Notes: generated from the letters alone by a model not told the origin. Numbered from the stretch's first letter, positions 50,210-58,835 are shown. The stretch: DNA of 60,981 nucleotides from an uncultured Lachnospiraceae bacterium (GCA_910588775.1 CAJURH010000015.1:1-60981); one strand, 5' to 3'. Numbers and translations are program-made.

Positions 50210-51689
50210 ATATATAAAAGAATTGGTGGACTATGGGATTCACAAAAATTTGATGGAGGAAGAGGATAGAATTTATGTAACCAACCTGATTTTGGATCAA
50301 TTAGGGCTGGATGAATATCAGGATCCAGATAATGTGGATGAGAATGCTGGACTGGAGGAAATATTAAAGGGGTTGCTGGATTATGCCTGTCAGGAAGGAA
50401 TTATTGAGGATTCGGTGGTTGAGCGGGATTTATGGGATACCCGGCTGATGAATTGTTTACTTCCCAGGCCCAGCCAGGTGATTGCCAGGTTTGAAAGTCT
50501 CTATAGAGAAAGTCCAAAAAAAGCCACCGATTTTTTTTATAAATTTAGTCAGGATTCAGATTATATTCGCAGATATCGGATTAAAAGAGATATGAAGTGG
50601 GTGGTGGACAGTCCTTATGGGGAAATAGATATCACTATTAATTTGTCCAAGCCAGAGAAAGATCCAAAAGCCATTGCGGCAGCTAAGCTGGCCAAACAAA
50701 GTGGCTATCCCAAATGTCTGCTCTGTAAAGAAAACGAAGGCTATGCAGGAACACTAACCCATCCGGCACGGGAGAATCACCGGATTATTCCATTGACTAT
50801 TGACGGCAGTCGGTGGGGATTTCAGTATTCTCCATATGTGTATTATAATGAGCACTGTATTGTGTTTAACGGAGAACATACGCCAATGAAAGTGAATCGG
50901 TCAGCTTTTTGTAAGCTGTTTGATTTTGTAAAATGGGTTCCTCATTACTTTATTGGGTCCAATGCGGACTTGCCCATTGTGGGTGGTTCCATTTTAAGTC
51001 ATGACCATTTCCAGGGAGGAAACTATCAATTTGCCATGGCAAAAGCGCCCATAGAGGAACATGTGCAGATTCCAAGGTTCGAGGATGTGGAGACGGGAAT
51101 TTTGAAATGGCCTCTGTCTGTGATACGCTTGCGCAGTAAGGACAGTGAGCGTTTGATTGACTTGGGTAATTATATTTTGCAGTGCTGGCGCGCCTATACG
51201 GATGAAGACGCATTTATCCTGGCCAAGACGGAGGATGGGCTTCATAACACTATAACGCCTATTGCTCGCAAAGTGGGAGAGATGTATGAGCTGGATTTGG
51301 CTTTGCGTAACAATATCACCACAGAGGAACATCCTCTGGGAGTCTATCATCCGCACCAGGAGCTTCATCACATTAAGAAAGAGAATATTGGGCTGATAGA
51401 AGTTATGGGGTTGGCGGTGCTTCCAGCTCGCTTAAAAGTGGAGATGGAGGGTGTTGCAAAGTGCATTCTTCAGCATAAAAGCTTGGGTGAAGATGAACAT
51501 CTGGCGAAGCATGCAGATTGGGTAGAGGAATTTTTACCGTCTTATCCACATATAGATGAAGCAAACGTAATGGATGTATTGAAAAAGGAAATCGGAGAAG
51601 TGTTTGTAAGAGTTTTAGAAGATGCGGGGGTTTACAAAAATACCCCGGAGGGAAGAAAAGCTTTTCATAGATTTATAGATAGTCTTTAG
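50199..51689 (+). CDS. galT: Galactose-1-phosphate uridylyltransferase, class II
   Basis: Transfers UMP between UDP-glucose and galactose-1-phosphate. Start at ATG 50199, well spaced from AGGAG; an ATG at 50190 is also in frame. 496 aa, the length of class II (Firmicutes-type) GalT. Seen: N-terminal YIKELVDYGI, FKFSQDSDYIRRYRI-like region, TLTHPARENHR, GGSILSHDHFQGG with the histidines, and HPHQELHHIKKENIGLIEVMG. A hairpin follows the stop. Confidence 0.94.
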   Translation: MPFKYIKELVDYGIHKNLMEEEDRIYVTNLILDQLGLDEYQDPDNVDENAGLEEILKGLLDYACQEGIIEDSVVERDLWDTRLMNCLLPRPSQVIARFESLYRESPKKATDFFYKFSQDSDYIRRYRIKRDMKWVVDSPYGEIDITINLSKPEKDPKAIAAAKLAKQSGYPKCLLCKENEGYAGTLTHPARENHRIIPLTIDGSRWGFQYSPYVYYNEHCIVFNGEHTPMKVNRSAFCKLFDFVKWVPHYFIGSNADLPIVGGSILSHDHFQGGNYQFAMAKAPIEEHVQIPRFEDVETGILKWPLSVIRLRSKDSERLIDLGNYILQCWRAYTDEDAFILAKTEDGLHNTITPIARKVGEMYELDLALRNNITTEEHPLGVYHPHQELHHIKKENIGLIEVMGLAVLPARLKVEMEGVAKCILQHKSLGEDEHLAKHADWVEEFLPSYPHIDEANVMDVLKKEIGEVFVRVLEDAGVYKNTPEGRKAFHRFIDSL

Positions 51690-51699
51690 AGTTTGGTGA

Positions 51700-51734
51700 T
51701 GAAAAAACTTTGAAGCGCCGATAAAAGCGGCGCT
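51700..51734 (-). terminator. Terminator of the cbiMNQO-cbiK operon
   Basis: AGCGCCG (51714-51720) and CGGCGCT (51728-51734), perfect 7-bp stem, followed on the minus strand by TTCAAAGTTTTTT. It also lies after galT on the plus strand, where no T-run follows. Confidence 0.65.
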
Positions 51735-51761
51735 CCAGAGTTTAAAGAATATATGAAATTT

Positions 51762-52550
51762 TTATGCAGAAGCTTCTTTGGCGTGTTGGACCAGAATTTC
51801 ACGTATGCCGGGATATTCGCCCAAACCTTTTATACATGGCTCCACTTGGAATCCAGCTTTTTTAAATTGGGAGTACCAGGAATCCGGCTCATCGCCTGCC
51901 ATATCGTTGCGGGCATGGTCGCCTGCTACAATCATAAATGGAGCCAGGTGCACTTTCTCTGGATGGAAACTCTGGATCTTTTTAATGATTGTTTCCATGG
52001 AAGGATAAGCTTCCACAGTGCCCATAAAGAAATTGGAATAACCCATATCTTTCATAGTATAATCCAGTGCGGCGTAAATGGCGTTGGCATGGTGGGTTGT
52101 GCCGTGTCCCATTAAGACCAAAGCGTGGTTTTCGGGAAGGCCCTTAAACTCTTCATGGATGGCTTCAATAACCCGTCGATTATCTTCTTCTGTCGTTAAT
52201 AAGGCATTGCCAAAAGAAATAGATTGGAATTTATCTTTAAAGGCCAGAGCGTCTTCTATCATTAAATCGTTTTCGATGCCGTTGATCACGTGGGTGGGCT
52301 GAACGATTACGTTTCGGATGCCGTCTTTTTCCATTTCCGCCATGGCTTCGGTTACATTGTTGATGTGGATATTATCCCTATTTTTTAATTTTTTCAAAAT
52401 CATTTTGCTTGTCCAAGCGCGATAGATTTTGTGCTCTGGGAAAGCTTGGGCAATAGAAGCTTCAATGGCGTCAATGGTTACTTTTCTAGTTTCTTCGTAG
52501 CTGGTTCCAAAGCTGACAACCAGGACAGCGTTCTTTTTATCTTCGGACAT
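51762..52550 (-). CDS. cbiK: Sirohydrochlorin cobaltochelatase CbiK
   Basis: Inserts cobalt into sirohydrochlorin, the entry to the anaerobic corrin pathway. 262 aa from ATG 52550 behind AAGGAGG. Seen: N-terminal VLVVSFGTSYEETR and likely metal ligands His149 (LMGHGTTHH), Glu180 (GTVEAYP) and His212 (VAGDHARNDMAGD). It is the last gene of the cobalt-transport operon, so chelation and uptake share riboswitch control. Confidence 0.95.
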   Translation of the reverse strand: MSEDKKNAVLVVSFGTSYEETRKVTIDAIEASIAQAFPEHKIYRAWTSKMILKKLKNRDNIHINNVTEAMAEMEKDGIRNVIVQPTHVINGIENDLMIEDALAFKDKFQSISFGNALLTTEEDNRRVIEAIHEEFKGLPENHALVLMGHGTTHHANAIYAALDYTMKDMGYSNFFMGTVEAYPSMETIIKKIQSFHPEKVHLAPFMIVAGDHARNDMAGDEPDSWYSQFKKAGFQVEPCIKGLGEYPGIREILVQHAKEASA

Positions 52551-52608
52551 TATATGTTTGTTCCTCCTTGTTGTGGAAATATTATAGTCTTTCATTACAC
52601 CTGCGCAG

Positions 52609-53451
52609 TTACATGTTCTCTATGTAGCTTTCCAGTGTGTCTAGATTTCTGGGCAGGGGAAGCGAAGAATCTAAAATGCCTTTTTTACAAAGGCTTTCGA
52701 ATAACTGTAAAACTGCAGGCTGTTCCAGATTTGTCTGGGCCAAAGCGGCTTTATCTGTAAATACATCCAATGGGCTACCATGCATCAGCGCCCGTCCTTT
52801 GTGTAGGAGCACGATTTCGTCGGCCCATTCCAAAGCATAGTTTACGTCGTGGGTGGACATCAGAACGGTAATGCCGTCTGCGGTCAGTTGATTGACAATT
52901 TTGTTAACCATTGCAGTGTGTTTCGGGTCGAGAGCTGCGGCAGGCTCGTCCAGAATAATAATATCTGGATGCATCACTAGAATATCCGCGATGGATACCT
53001 GTTTTTTCTGTCCCCCGCTTAATGCGTGGGTAGGTTTGTGACGGAAGGGAGTGATCTCCAACTTTTCAATGACCTGTTCCACCTCCTGGCGGGCATCTTC
53101 CGTGGAAACGCCTAGGTTTAGGATTCCAAAAGAAATTTCTTGATATACACTGGCAGAAAATAGCTGTGTGTCTGGGTCTTGGAAAATAATCCCTACTTTG
53201 CTCCGTAATTTAAGCAATCCTTTTCGGGAGTAATCGTAAGGTTCTCCACAGTAATATAAAGTGCCCTTACTTGGACGATGTATGCCATTGCAACATAGGA
53301 AAAATGTGGATTTTCCAGAACCATTTGCGCCCATAAAAGCCACCTTTTTTCCGCGAAAAATTTCCAGGGAAAAACCGTTTAGGGAGTGGCTGTTTTCATT
53401 ATCGTATGAAAAGTATAAATCTTCGGCTTTTAAAATCGGGGTTGTATTCAT
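52609..53451 (-). CDS. cbiO: Cobalt ECF/CbiMNQO transporter ATPase CbiO
   Basis: 280 aa ABC ATPase. Seen: Walker A GANGSGKST, Q-loop region GIIFQDPDTQLF, signature LSGGQKKQVSIADIL, Walker B IIILDEPAAALDP. Its ATG overlaps the cbiQ stop by 4 nt. It drives cobalt import with CbiM, CbiN and CbiQ. Confidence 0.94.
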   Translation of the reverse strand: MNTTPILKAEDLYFSYDNENSHSLNGFSLEIFRGKKVAFMGANGSGKSTFFLCCNGIHRPSKGTLYYCGEPYDYSRKGLLKLRSKVGIIFQDPDTQLFSASVYQEISFGILNLGVSTEDARQEVEQVIEKLEITPFRHKPTHALSGGQKKQVSIADILVMHPDIIILDEPAAALDPKHTAMVNKIVNQLTADGITVLMSTHDVNYALEWADEIVLLHKGRALMHGSPLDVFTDKAALAQTNLEQPAVLQLFESLCKKGILDSSLPLPRNLDTLESYIENM

Positions 53452-54221
53452 CTTAGTTTACTCCAGATAGTAAAGATTAAAAGCAGGCCGTCGAAGAGAA
53501 CAATCGAAAAAATCTCTTTGGATTTTGGGGGATGTTGTTCATCCAGCACCTTCAGTCTGCCGTCATAACAACGGGCTTCCATAGAATCATATAAAGCGCC
53601 GGATTTTGCCATAGCCCGGATTAGGAGTACGGAAACCATCGCGCCAAATGATTTAATAGATGTTTTAAAATCGCGGTTTCCCAACCGGGAATCCTGGGAT
53701 GTGGAGATGGAAAAAGAAATATCAAGCAACAGGAAGATGTACCGGTAAATCAAAAGCATAAGCTCCACCAGCATGTCCGGGCAATGTATTTTTTTCAGCA
53801 CAGACAAAATATCGGTCATAGGAGTGTTAAAAGATAAAAAATACAAGCAGGATACGCTGGCCAGAGCGGTCAGGATCATCTGCACCCCTTTATAAAGGGA
53901 GGCATAACTGCCTGTAAGATAATAATTTCCTATTTGAAAAGCAAATGCGTCTAATGGCGTATGAGAAATATTGATGATTACCGCCAGGGTACTGATGATC
54001 AGGAACGCCAAAGGAATCATCATATAGCGCCAGTACCGGTAAAACGGAATCCCGCCTTTTCGGACGGTTAAGATCCCGTTGACAACCAGGACGAGAAGCG
54101 CCATTGCCAGGGAACGGCTGACCACGCAGAAAAGCAAGGTCAGCACAGAGTATGTAAATTTTTCCATAGCATTGGCGTATCGGAGCCTGGAATAGTAGCA
54201 AAGCATGTCAATTGTTATCAT
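53448..54221 (-). CDS. cbiQ: Cobalt transporter membrane subunit CbiQ
   Basis: 257 aa. Seen: N-terminal hydrophobic helices, then a coupling region typical of CbiQ/EcfT (LMLLIYRYIFLLLDISFSI, and LLIRAMAKSGALYDSMEARCYDG with the A-R-C/G pattern that contacts the ATPase). Overlaps cbiN by 14 nt. Confidence 0.92.
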   Translation of the reverse strand: MITIDMLCYYSRLRYANAMEKFTYSVLTLLFCVVSRSLAMALLVLVVNGILTVRKGGIPFYRYWRYMMIPLAFLIISTLAVIINISHTPLDAFAFQIGNYYLTGSYASLYKGVQMILTALASVSCLYFLSFNTPMTDILSVLKKIHCPDMLVELMLLIYRYIFLLLDISFSISTSQDSRLGNRDFKTSIKSFGAMVSVLLIRAMAKSGALYDSMEARCYDGRLKVLDEQHPPKSKEIFSIVLFDGLLLIFTIWSKLR

Positions 54222-54540
54222 TGTGTAAGCTTTCCTGTTTTTTGCGTTCTACGAAGCGGCCCATGAAAAAAGCGATGACGCCTACTCCAATTCCTGTTTG
54301 CAGACAGAAGACCAAGCTCTCCACTTCGCCTGGAAGCTCTCCACCTAACATAGATTCTAATACAGGAGTGAACCAAGGTGTGTAAGCTTTTCCAGAAACT
54401 TCCTCTACCATAACGCTTCCTGCATCGTCAGATCCGCCAAACTCTGCTCCTTTTTTCAGAAACAGAGGAACAATGGCAAGCAGTATTACGAGCGCCAGTA
54501 GAGTGATAACGATTCCTGTATTTTTTCTCTTTGTTTCCAT
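54208..54540 (-). CDS. cbiN: Cobalt transporter accessory subunit CbiN
   Basis: 110 aa with two membrane helices (about 8-30 and 80-100) around an extracytoplasmic loop containing EFGGSDDAG, the usual CbiN layout. It works with CbiM in metal loading. Lies between cbiM (4-nt gap) and cbiQ (overlap). Confidence 0.9.
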   Translation of the reverse strand: METKRKNTGIVITLLALVILLAIVPLFLKKGAEFGGSDDAGSVMVEEVSGKAYTPWFTPVLESMLGGELPGEVESLVFCLQTGIGVGVIAFFMGRFVERKKQESLHNDNN

Positions 54541-54544
54541 AAAA

Positions 54545-55300
54545 TTAATGCACCTCCTGTTCTTTGATAAATCCGATGGATTTTAATTCCGGCATAGCAT
54601 AAGTCTCCAAGCCGATTACGATGATGACGGTCAGAAGACCTTCAATAATTGCCAGTGGAAGCTGCGTAGGAGCGAATACGCCCAAGAACTTCACAATGGA
54701 AGCGGCAACTCCGCCGGATTCAGAAGGATAGGCCATGGCTAACTGAACGCTGGTCACACAATAGGTGAACACATCACCTAGCGTTGCGGCCAGGAAAATG
54801 CCTGCCTTACGGTTAAGTTTCAGTTTCTGACAAATCTGGTAAACGGCAAAAGCCAAAAATGGTCCGGCGATTGCCATGGAAAAAGTATTGGCTCCCAGAG
54901 TGGTAAGACCGCCATGAGCCAGCAGAATTGCCTGGAACAAAAGTACAATAATTCCCAAAATACTTACGGCTGATGGGCTAAATAAAATAGCTCCCAGACC
55001 AGTCCCTGTCATATGTGAGCAGCTTCCAGTTACGGAAGGAATTTTTAGGGAAGAAATCACGAAGATAAATGCTCCAGACATAGCCAATATGGTCAAAGCC
55101 CTCCGGTTTTCTCTTAGTTTGTTTCGGATAGAGAAAAAACCTGCTGCCAGGAATGGGATACATAGCGCTCCCCAGACAACGCAGAAACCTGCGGGCAGAT
55201 AACCTTCCATAATGTGCATAGCGTTAGCGACGGGTGTGATTCCCAGGCTTAAAGCCAGGATAGCACAGGCTGCCACTACTTTTCTTTGGCGTTTTGACAT
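54545..55300 (-). CDS. cbiM: Cobalt-binding membrane subunit CbiM
   Basis: Substrate-specific subunit. 251 aa from ATG 55300 behind GAGGAGG. Seen: an N-terminal signal-like helix ending VANA, then MHIMEGYLP; in this family cleavage leaves the N-terminal Met-His that binds the metal. Further conserved segments: CSHMTGTGLGAILFSP and GGLTTLGANTFSMAIAGPF. First gene of the operon after a cobalamin riboswitch. Confidence 0.95.
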   Translation of the reverse strand: MSKRQRKVVAACAILALSLGITPVANAMHIMEGYLPAGFCVVWGALCIPFLAAGFFSIRNKLRENRRALTILAMSGAFIFVISSLKIPSVTGSCSHMTGTGLGAILFSPSAVSILGIIVLLFQAILLAHGGLTTLGANTFSMAIAGPFLAFAVYQICQKLKLNRKAGIFLAATLGDVFTYCVTSVQLAMAYPSESGGVAASIVKFLGVFAPTQLPLAIIEGLLTVIIVIGLETYAMPELKSIGFIKEQEVH

Positions 55301-55368
55301 AAACAACCTCCTCACTTTCTAAATCGTTTTAGAATTTTCTTTAGAACAAAAGCCAAAGCATCCGCTTT

Positions 55369-55440
55369 AGAGCGTGTTTGAAAGATGCTTTATGTCGACC
55401 ATGCGTCACATTTTTTGGAAAATTTGTCTCCTAAAAGGCA
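55369..55440. repeat. Divergent partial copy of the MITE-like repeat
   Basis: Begins AGAGCGTGTTTGAAAG and continues for about 45 bp with roughly 80 percent identity (counted by eye) to the reverse complement of 59904-59950; the following TTTGTCTCC resembles the interior of that element. No second terminal repeat is seen. It lies in the cbiM 5' leader. The stretch 55440-55552 holds nothing I can name. Confidence 0.55.
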
Positions 55441-55552
55441 ACGCAACAGGCGCGCTAGCCAAAATTTAAGAGGCGAATTATCGCAGAGTGGAACGCATGA
55501 TTGACGAAAATGTTTTCAATATGCTCGATGCGGTGACTTTGTGGTATGTAAG

Positions 55553-55588
55553 AAAAAAAGCCGCCTCACAGGTTAAATGTGGGCAGCC
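55553..55588 (-). terminator. Riboswitch-controlled terminator
   Basis: On the minus strand GCTGCCCACA pairs with TGTGAGGCGGC (one bulge, one G-U), followed by seven T (complement of 55559-55553). It lies about 130 nt after the cobalamin riboswitch and before cbiM, as expected for transcription attenuation. Confidence 0.8.
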
Positions 55589-55704
55589 AAAAACGTGCTA
55601 TTCTTCACAAAATGTGATTTTTACACGAGCGCGCACCAACTGATATTTATACCAACAATATCAGTGGGCTTGCATACCAGGCTATCGTTCGTAACCTTGT
55701 GTAT

Positions 55705-55915
55705 TGGTTTATATGCGGCAGGTCTTCTGACTTTGGGGTATATTGCATTTCCGACTGTCCATTAAAAATGGATGAGCGGAAAATGCACGCGTTCGGCCTT
55801 CCCTTCCCAGTTTTTAAACCAGTGGTTTCACAGGCAGAACTTTATCCCTTACAGCGGCGTGACCGTGCAAGATTTGCACTTGCTTCCCTTTTTCAGTCTG
55901 ATCAGAGGAGCTTTA
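55705..55915 (-). ncRNA. Cobalamin riboswitch upstream of cbiM
   Basis: On the minus strand: a GGGAAGCAAGTGCAAATCTT segment, then CACGGTCACGCCGCTGTA, GCCTGTGAAACCACTGG, an AAGGCCGAACGC region, and the B12 box GTCAGAAGACCTGCC (55731-55717). These match the conserved core of the cobalamin element. Binding of adenosylcobalamin is expected to favour the downstream terminator and shut off cobalt uptake. Outer limits are approximate. Confidence 0.92.
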
Positions 55916-56009
55916 TCATTGCTTGCGGAAACGAGACAATCCGCAAATCAAATACTGACAAATTTTCACAATTTTCAGACTTAAAACCGACATATATTTG
56001 GATAAATTT

Positions 56010-56038
56010 ATTTTACCAGCAGTGATAATTTTTGTCAA
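56010..56038 (-). promoter_or_regulatory. Promoter of riboswitch-cbiMNQO-cbiK operon
   Basis: Minus strand: TTGACA (56038-56033), 17-nt spacer, TAAAAT (56015-56010). Its -35 box is one arm of the inverted repeat at 56032-56050. Confidence 0.75.
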
Positions 56039-56050
56039 TATAATTGACAA
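56032..56050. promoter_or_regulatory. Inverted repeat holding both divergent -35 boxes
   Basis: TTGTCAAT (56032-56039), ATA, ATTGACAA (56043-56050): perfect 8-bp arms. Each arm contains the -35 TTGACA of one of the two divergent promoters (cbiM leftward, hemA rightward), so one bound protein could control both. Confidence 0.7.
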
Positions 56051-56072
56051 AAAAAGCTGAGGCGCTTATTAT
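56044..56072 (+). promoter_or_regulatory. Promoter of hemA operon
   Basis: TTGACA (56044-56049), 17-nt spacer, TATTAT (56067-56072). Leader of about 75 nt to the GTG start. The leader has a perfect 10-bp hairpin (56096-56105 with 56116-56125) before the ribosome binding site. Confidence 0.75.
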
Positions 56073-56095
56073 GGATGTATGATGCCGTTTTAGAG

Positions 56096-56125
56096 CCTGT
56101 TTTTATAGTCTTTTGTAAAAACAGG
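56096..56125 (+). repeat. 10-bp hairpin in hemA leader
   Basis: CCTGTTTTTA (56096-56105) and TAAAAACAGG (56116-56125), perfect arms with a 10-nt loop. It ends about 15 nt before GGAGG. Confidence 0.65.
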
Positions 56126-56155
56126 AACAAAAGAGAAGCAGGAGGAAGCGTAAAA

Positions 56156-57388
56156 GTGAGTATTTCTATGATTGGAATTGACCATAATAAGGCATCTGTG
56201 GATGTGAGGGCGCTGTTTTCTTTTACCAAGAAAAACGCCGGAGATGCGATGCGGGCTATCAAAGAGCTGGAAGGGGTCCATGGATGCGTTATTCTTTCTA
56301 CTTGTAACCGGATGGAGGTTTGGGTGAGCGCCCAGGATGATTGGGACGGCTCTTTGTATGAAAGTCTATGCGATATGAAGCAGGTGTCTGGAGAATCATA
56401 CCGGGATTACTTTGTGATCCGTCAGGGGCGGGAGGCTGTGGAGCATCTGTTCTACCTGACTAGCGGTCTGAAGTCCCAGATTGTGGGCGAAGATCAGATA
56501 TTGACCCAGGTTAAGGACGCATTAGCTTTGGCGAGGGACGCGTTCAGTACGGACAGCGTGCTGGAAGTTCTGTTCCGTATGGCTGTAACGGCGGGAAAGC
56601 GGATCAAGACCGAGGTAGCGTTTCATCGGGCCAATCCGTCTGTGATTCACCAGGCTATCCGTACGCTAAGTCGTCAGGGGTTTGAGGTGGCGGGGAAGAA
56701 GTGTATGGTCATTGGAAATGGTGAGATGGGTAAGATGGCGGCCCAAACGTTAAGGCAGGCGGGGGGAGATGTGACAGTGACCATTCGTCAGTACCGTAGT
56801 GGTATGGTTAATATTCCTCAGGGTTGTCAGCGGATTGATTATGGTCGCCGTATGGAACTGCTGCCTCAATGCGATTTGGTTGTCAGCGCCACAGCCAGCC
56901 CGAATCTTACGTTGCGGGAAGAATTATTTCAGCAGGTAGAACTTACTAAGCCATTGATTCTGATTGATTTGGCGGTGCCCCGGGATATAGAGCCCAGTTT
57001 GGGCCAGAGAGAGGGCATTACCCTTTACGACATGGATAGTTTTCGGGACAGCGAGGCTTTGCCGGAGATGGAAGAGAGCCTTCGGCAATCAGAAGCCATT
57101 GTGAAAGAGCAGATGGATGAATTTTACCAGTGGCTGGAGGGAAGGGACATTATCCCTCGGATACAGGAGATCCAGACAGAGGCTGTCCATGATCTGGAGT
57201 TGCGCATTCATAAGATTTTGCAGAAAACCCCCATGGAAGAGAAAGACCGTGAGAAACTTCAGCATACCATAGAGACGGCGGCTGGAAAAGTGGTGAACAA
57301 GTTGATTTTTGGTCTGCGGGACAGTTTGGAAAAGGACGCGTTTCTGGAATGCGTGGCCGGATTGGAAAAGGTGTATGAGGATGCGTGA
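56156..57388 (+). CDS. hemA: Glutamyl-tRNA reductase HemA
   Basis: First committed step of C5-pathway tetrapyrrole synthesis: glutamyl-tRNA to glutamate-1-semialdehyde with NADPH. Start is GTG 56156 behind GGAGG; the frame extends to 56075 without support. 410 aa. Seen: ISMIGIDHNKASVDVR, catalytic Cys50 in LSTCNRMEVW, SQIVGEDQILTQVKDA, Rossmann VIGNGEMGKMAAQTL, and ILIDLAVPRDIEP. The end overlaps the next gene by 8 nt. It supplies the cobalamin pathway. Confidence 0.96.
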   Translation: MSISMIGIDHNKASVDVRALFSFTKKNAGDAMRAIKELEGVHGCVILSTCNRMEVWVSAQDDWDGSLYESLCDMKQVSGESYRDYFVIRQGREAVEHLFYLTSGLKSQIVGEDQILTQVKDALALARDAFSTDSVLEVLFRMAVTAGKRIKTEVAFHRANPSVIHQAIRTLSRQGFEVAGKKCMVIGNGEMGKMAAQTLRQAGGDVTVTIRQYRSGMVNIPQGCQRIDYGRRMELLPQCDLVVSATASPNLTLREELFQQVELTKPLILIDLAVPRDIEPSLGQREGITLYDMDSFRDSEALPEMEESLRQSEAIVKEQMDEFYQWLEGRDIIPRIQEIQTEAVHDLELRIHKILQKTPMEEKDREKLQHTIETAAGKVVNKLIFGLRDSLEKDAFLECVAGLEKVYEDA

Positions 57389-58754
57389 AGAGCAGATACA
57401 TAGGTGGTTTCCACTGTTTATAGATTTGGCAAAGTGGCGTATTTTAGTGGTGGGTGGCGGCAAGATTGCTGGGCGTCGCGTACAGACGCTGCTGGAGTTT
57501 GAGCCGGAGTGCATTCGGGTGGTCGCAAAAGAAATTGGAAGCGATCTGAGGCGGATGAAAAACCTGAAGAATGTAGAAATATGTGAGCGGGAGTATTGTA
57601 CAAAAGATTTGGAAAATTGCCGGATGGCGCTTGCCGCTACGGACAATCCGGACTTGAACCGGAGGATAGGTGAAGAGTGCAGAGAGCGTGGGATACTGGT
57701 AAATGTGGCCAGCGACCAGGAACTGTGCGGTTTTCATTTTCCGGGCGTTGTCACGGATGGCCCCATCACAGTTGGAATCAATGCGGCAGGGCTTGACCAT
57801 CGTTTGGCTAAAGACACCCGGAAACGGATACAGGGACTTTTTGATGGAGGAAATGACATGCAGAATGGGAAACATCGGGTTATCATAGGAAGCAGGGAGA
57901 GCAAGCTGGCAGTTGTGCAGAGCGAGATGGTGGCGGATTATCTGCGGGGGCAGTATCCGGATTGGGACGTGGAGCTTTTGACCATGAAAACCACTGGCGA
58001 CATTATATTAGACCGTACGTTGGATGAAATCGGAGGGAAGGGTTTATTTGTCAAAGAGCTGGACAAAGCATTGATGGATAAGCGAAGCGATCTGTCTGTA
58101 CATAGTTTGAAAGATATGCCCATGGAAGTTCCAGAGTCTCTGCCTTTGATTGCGTTTTCTAAGAGGGAAGACCCCCGGGACGCATTGGTTTTACCCAAAG
58201 GCTGCAAAGAGCTGGAGAAAGGCAAGCCCATCGGCTGTTCCAGTCTGCGTCGTCGGCTTCAGTTAACCAAACTGTTTCCGGATAATCCCTGTGAAAATAT
58301 TCGGGGAAATGTGTTGACCAGGCTGGATAAGCTGGACAGAGGCGATTACGGGGCGCTGGTGTTGGCCTGCGCCGGTTTAAAAAGGTTGGGGCTGGCGGAT
58401 CGTATCAGCCGGTATTTTGACCCAGAGGAAATGATACCAGCGGCTGGCCAGGGAATATTGGCTATACAGGGGCGCGCAGGTGAAGATTATTCTTATCTGG
58501 ACGGCTATGACTGTCGGGAGGGTCGATATGCGGCTTTGGCGGAGCGGGCGTTTGTCCGTGAGCTGGACGGTGGCTGCACTTCTCCTGTGGCTGCCCATGC
58601 CAGGATAGAAGGGAAACAGATTTATATCAAATGCCTGTATTACAAGGAATCTACCGGCGAATGGTATACAGACAGCATAAAAGGGTCCGTGGATGAGGCG
58701 GAAACGCTGGGCCGTGATCTGGCCAGGAATATGCGGGACAGATATGGCGTTTAA
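57381..58754 (+). CDS. Fusion: precorrin-2 dehydrogenase (SirC/CysG N-domain) + porphobilinogen deaminase (HemC)
   Basis: 457 aa in one frame. Seen: residues about 10-155 a Met8/SirC-like NAD domain (ILVVGGGKIAGRRVQTLL, ALAATDNPDLNRRI, VNVASDQELCGFHFPGVV); residues 160-457 complete HemC (IGSRESKLAVVQSEMV, SVHSLKDMP, SSLRRRLQL, AAGQGILAIQ, and the cofactor Cys in LDGGCTSPVAAHA). HemC makes hydroxymethylbilane; SirC oxidises precorrin-2 to sirohydrochlorin, which CbiK then metallates. ATG 57858 (residue 160) has its own GGAGG 7 nt upstream, so free HemC of 298 aa may also be made. An ATG at 57375 is an alternative start. Confidence 0.92.
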   Translation: MREEQIHRWFPLFIDLAKWRILVVGGGKIAGRRVQTLLEFEPECIRVVAKEIGSDLRRMKNLKNVEICEREYCTKDLENCRMALAATDNPDLNRRIGEECRERGILVNVASDQELCGFHFPGVVTDGPITVGINAAGLDHRLAKDTRKRIQGLFDGGNDMQNGKHRVIIGSRESKLAVVQSEMVADYLRGQYPDWDVELLTMKTTGDIILDRTLDEIGGKGLFVKELDKALMDKRSDLSVHSLKDMPMEVPESLPLIAFSKREDPRDALVLPKGCKELEKGKPIGCSSLRRRLQLTKLFPDNPCENIRGNVLTRLDKLDRGDYGALVLACAGLKRLGLADRISRYFDPEEMIPAAGQGILAIQGRAGEDYSYLDGYDCREGRYAALAERAFVRELDGGCTSPVAAHARIEGKQIYIKCLYYKESTGEWYTDSIKGSVDEAETLGRDLARNMRDRYGV

Positions 58755-58785
58755 ATAGAAATTAAGTTGAAATTAAGTTCATCAA

Positions 58786-58835
58786 AAAAGCAGCCCCTGA
58801 AGGGCGAAAAAAATTCCCTCAGGGGCTGTTTTCTT
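58786..58835. terminator. Bidirectional terminator
   Basis: CAGCCCCTGA-GGG and CCCTCAGGGGCTG (58791-58828) with one bulge; TTTTCTTT follows on the plus strand and six T on the minus strand. It separates the convergent hemC fusion and DUF2284 gene. Confidence 0.9.
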
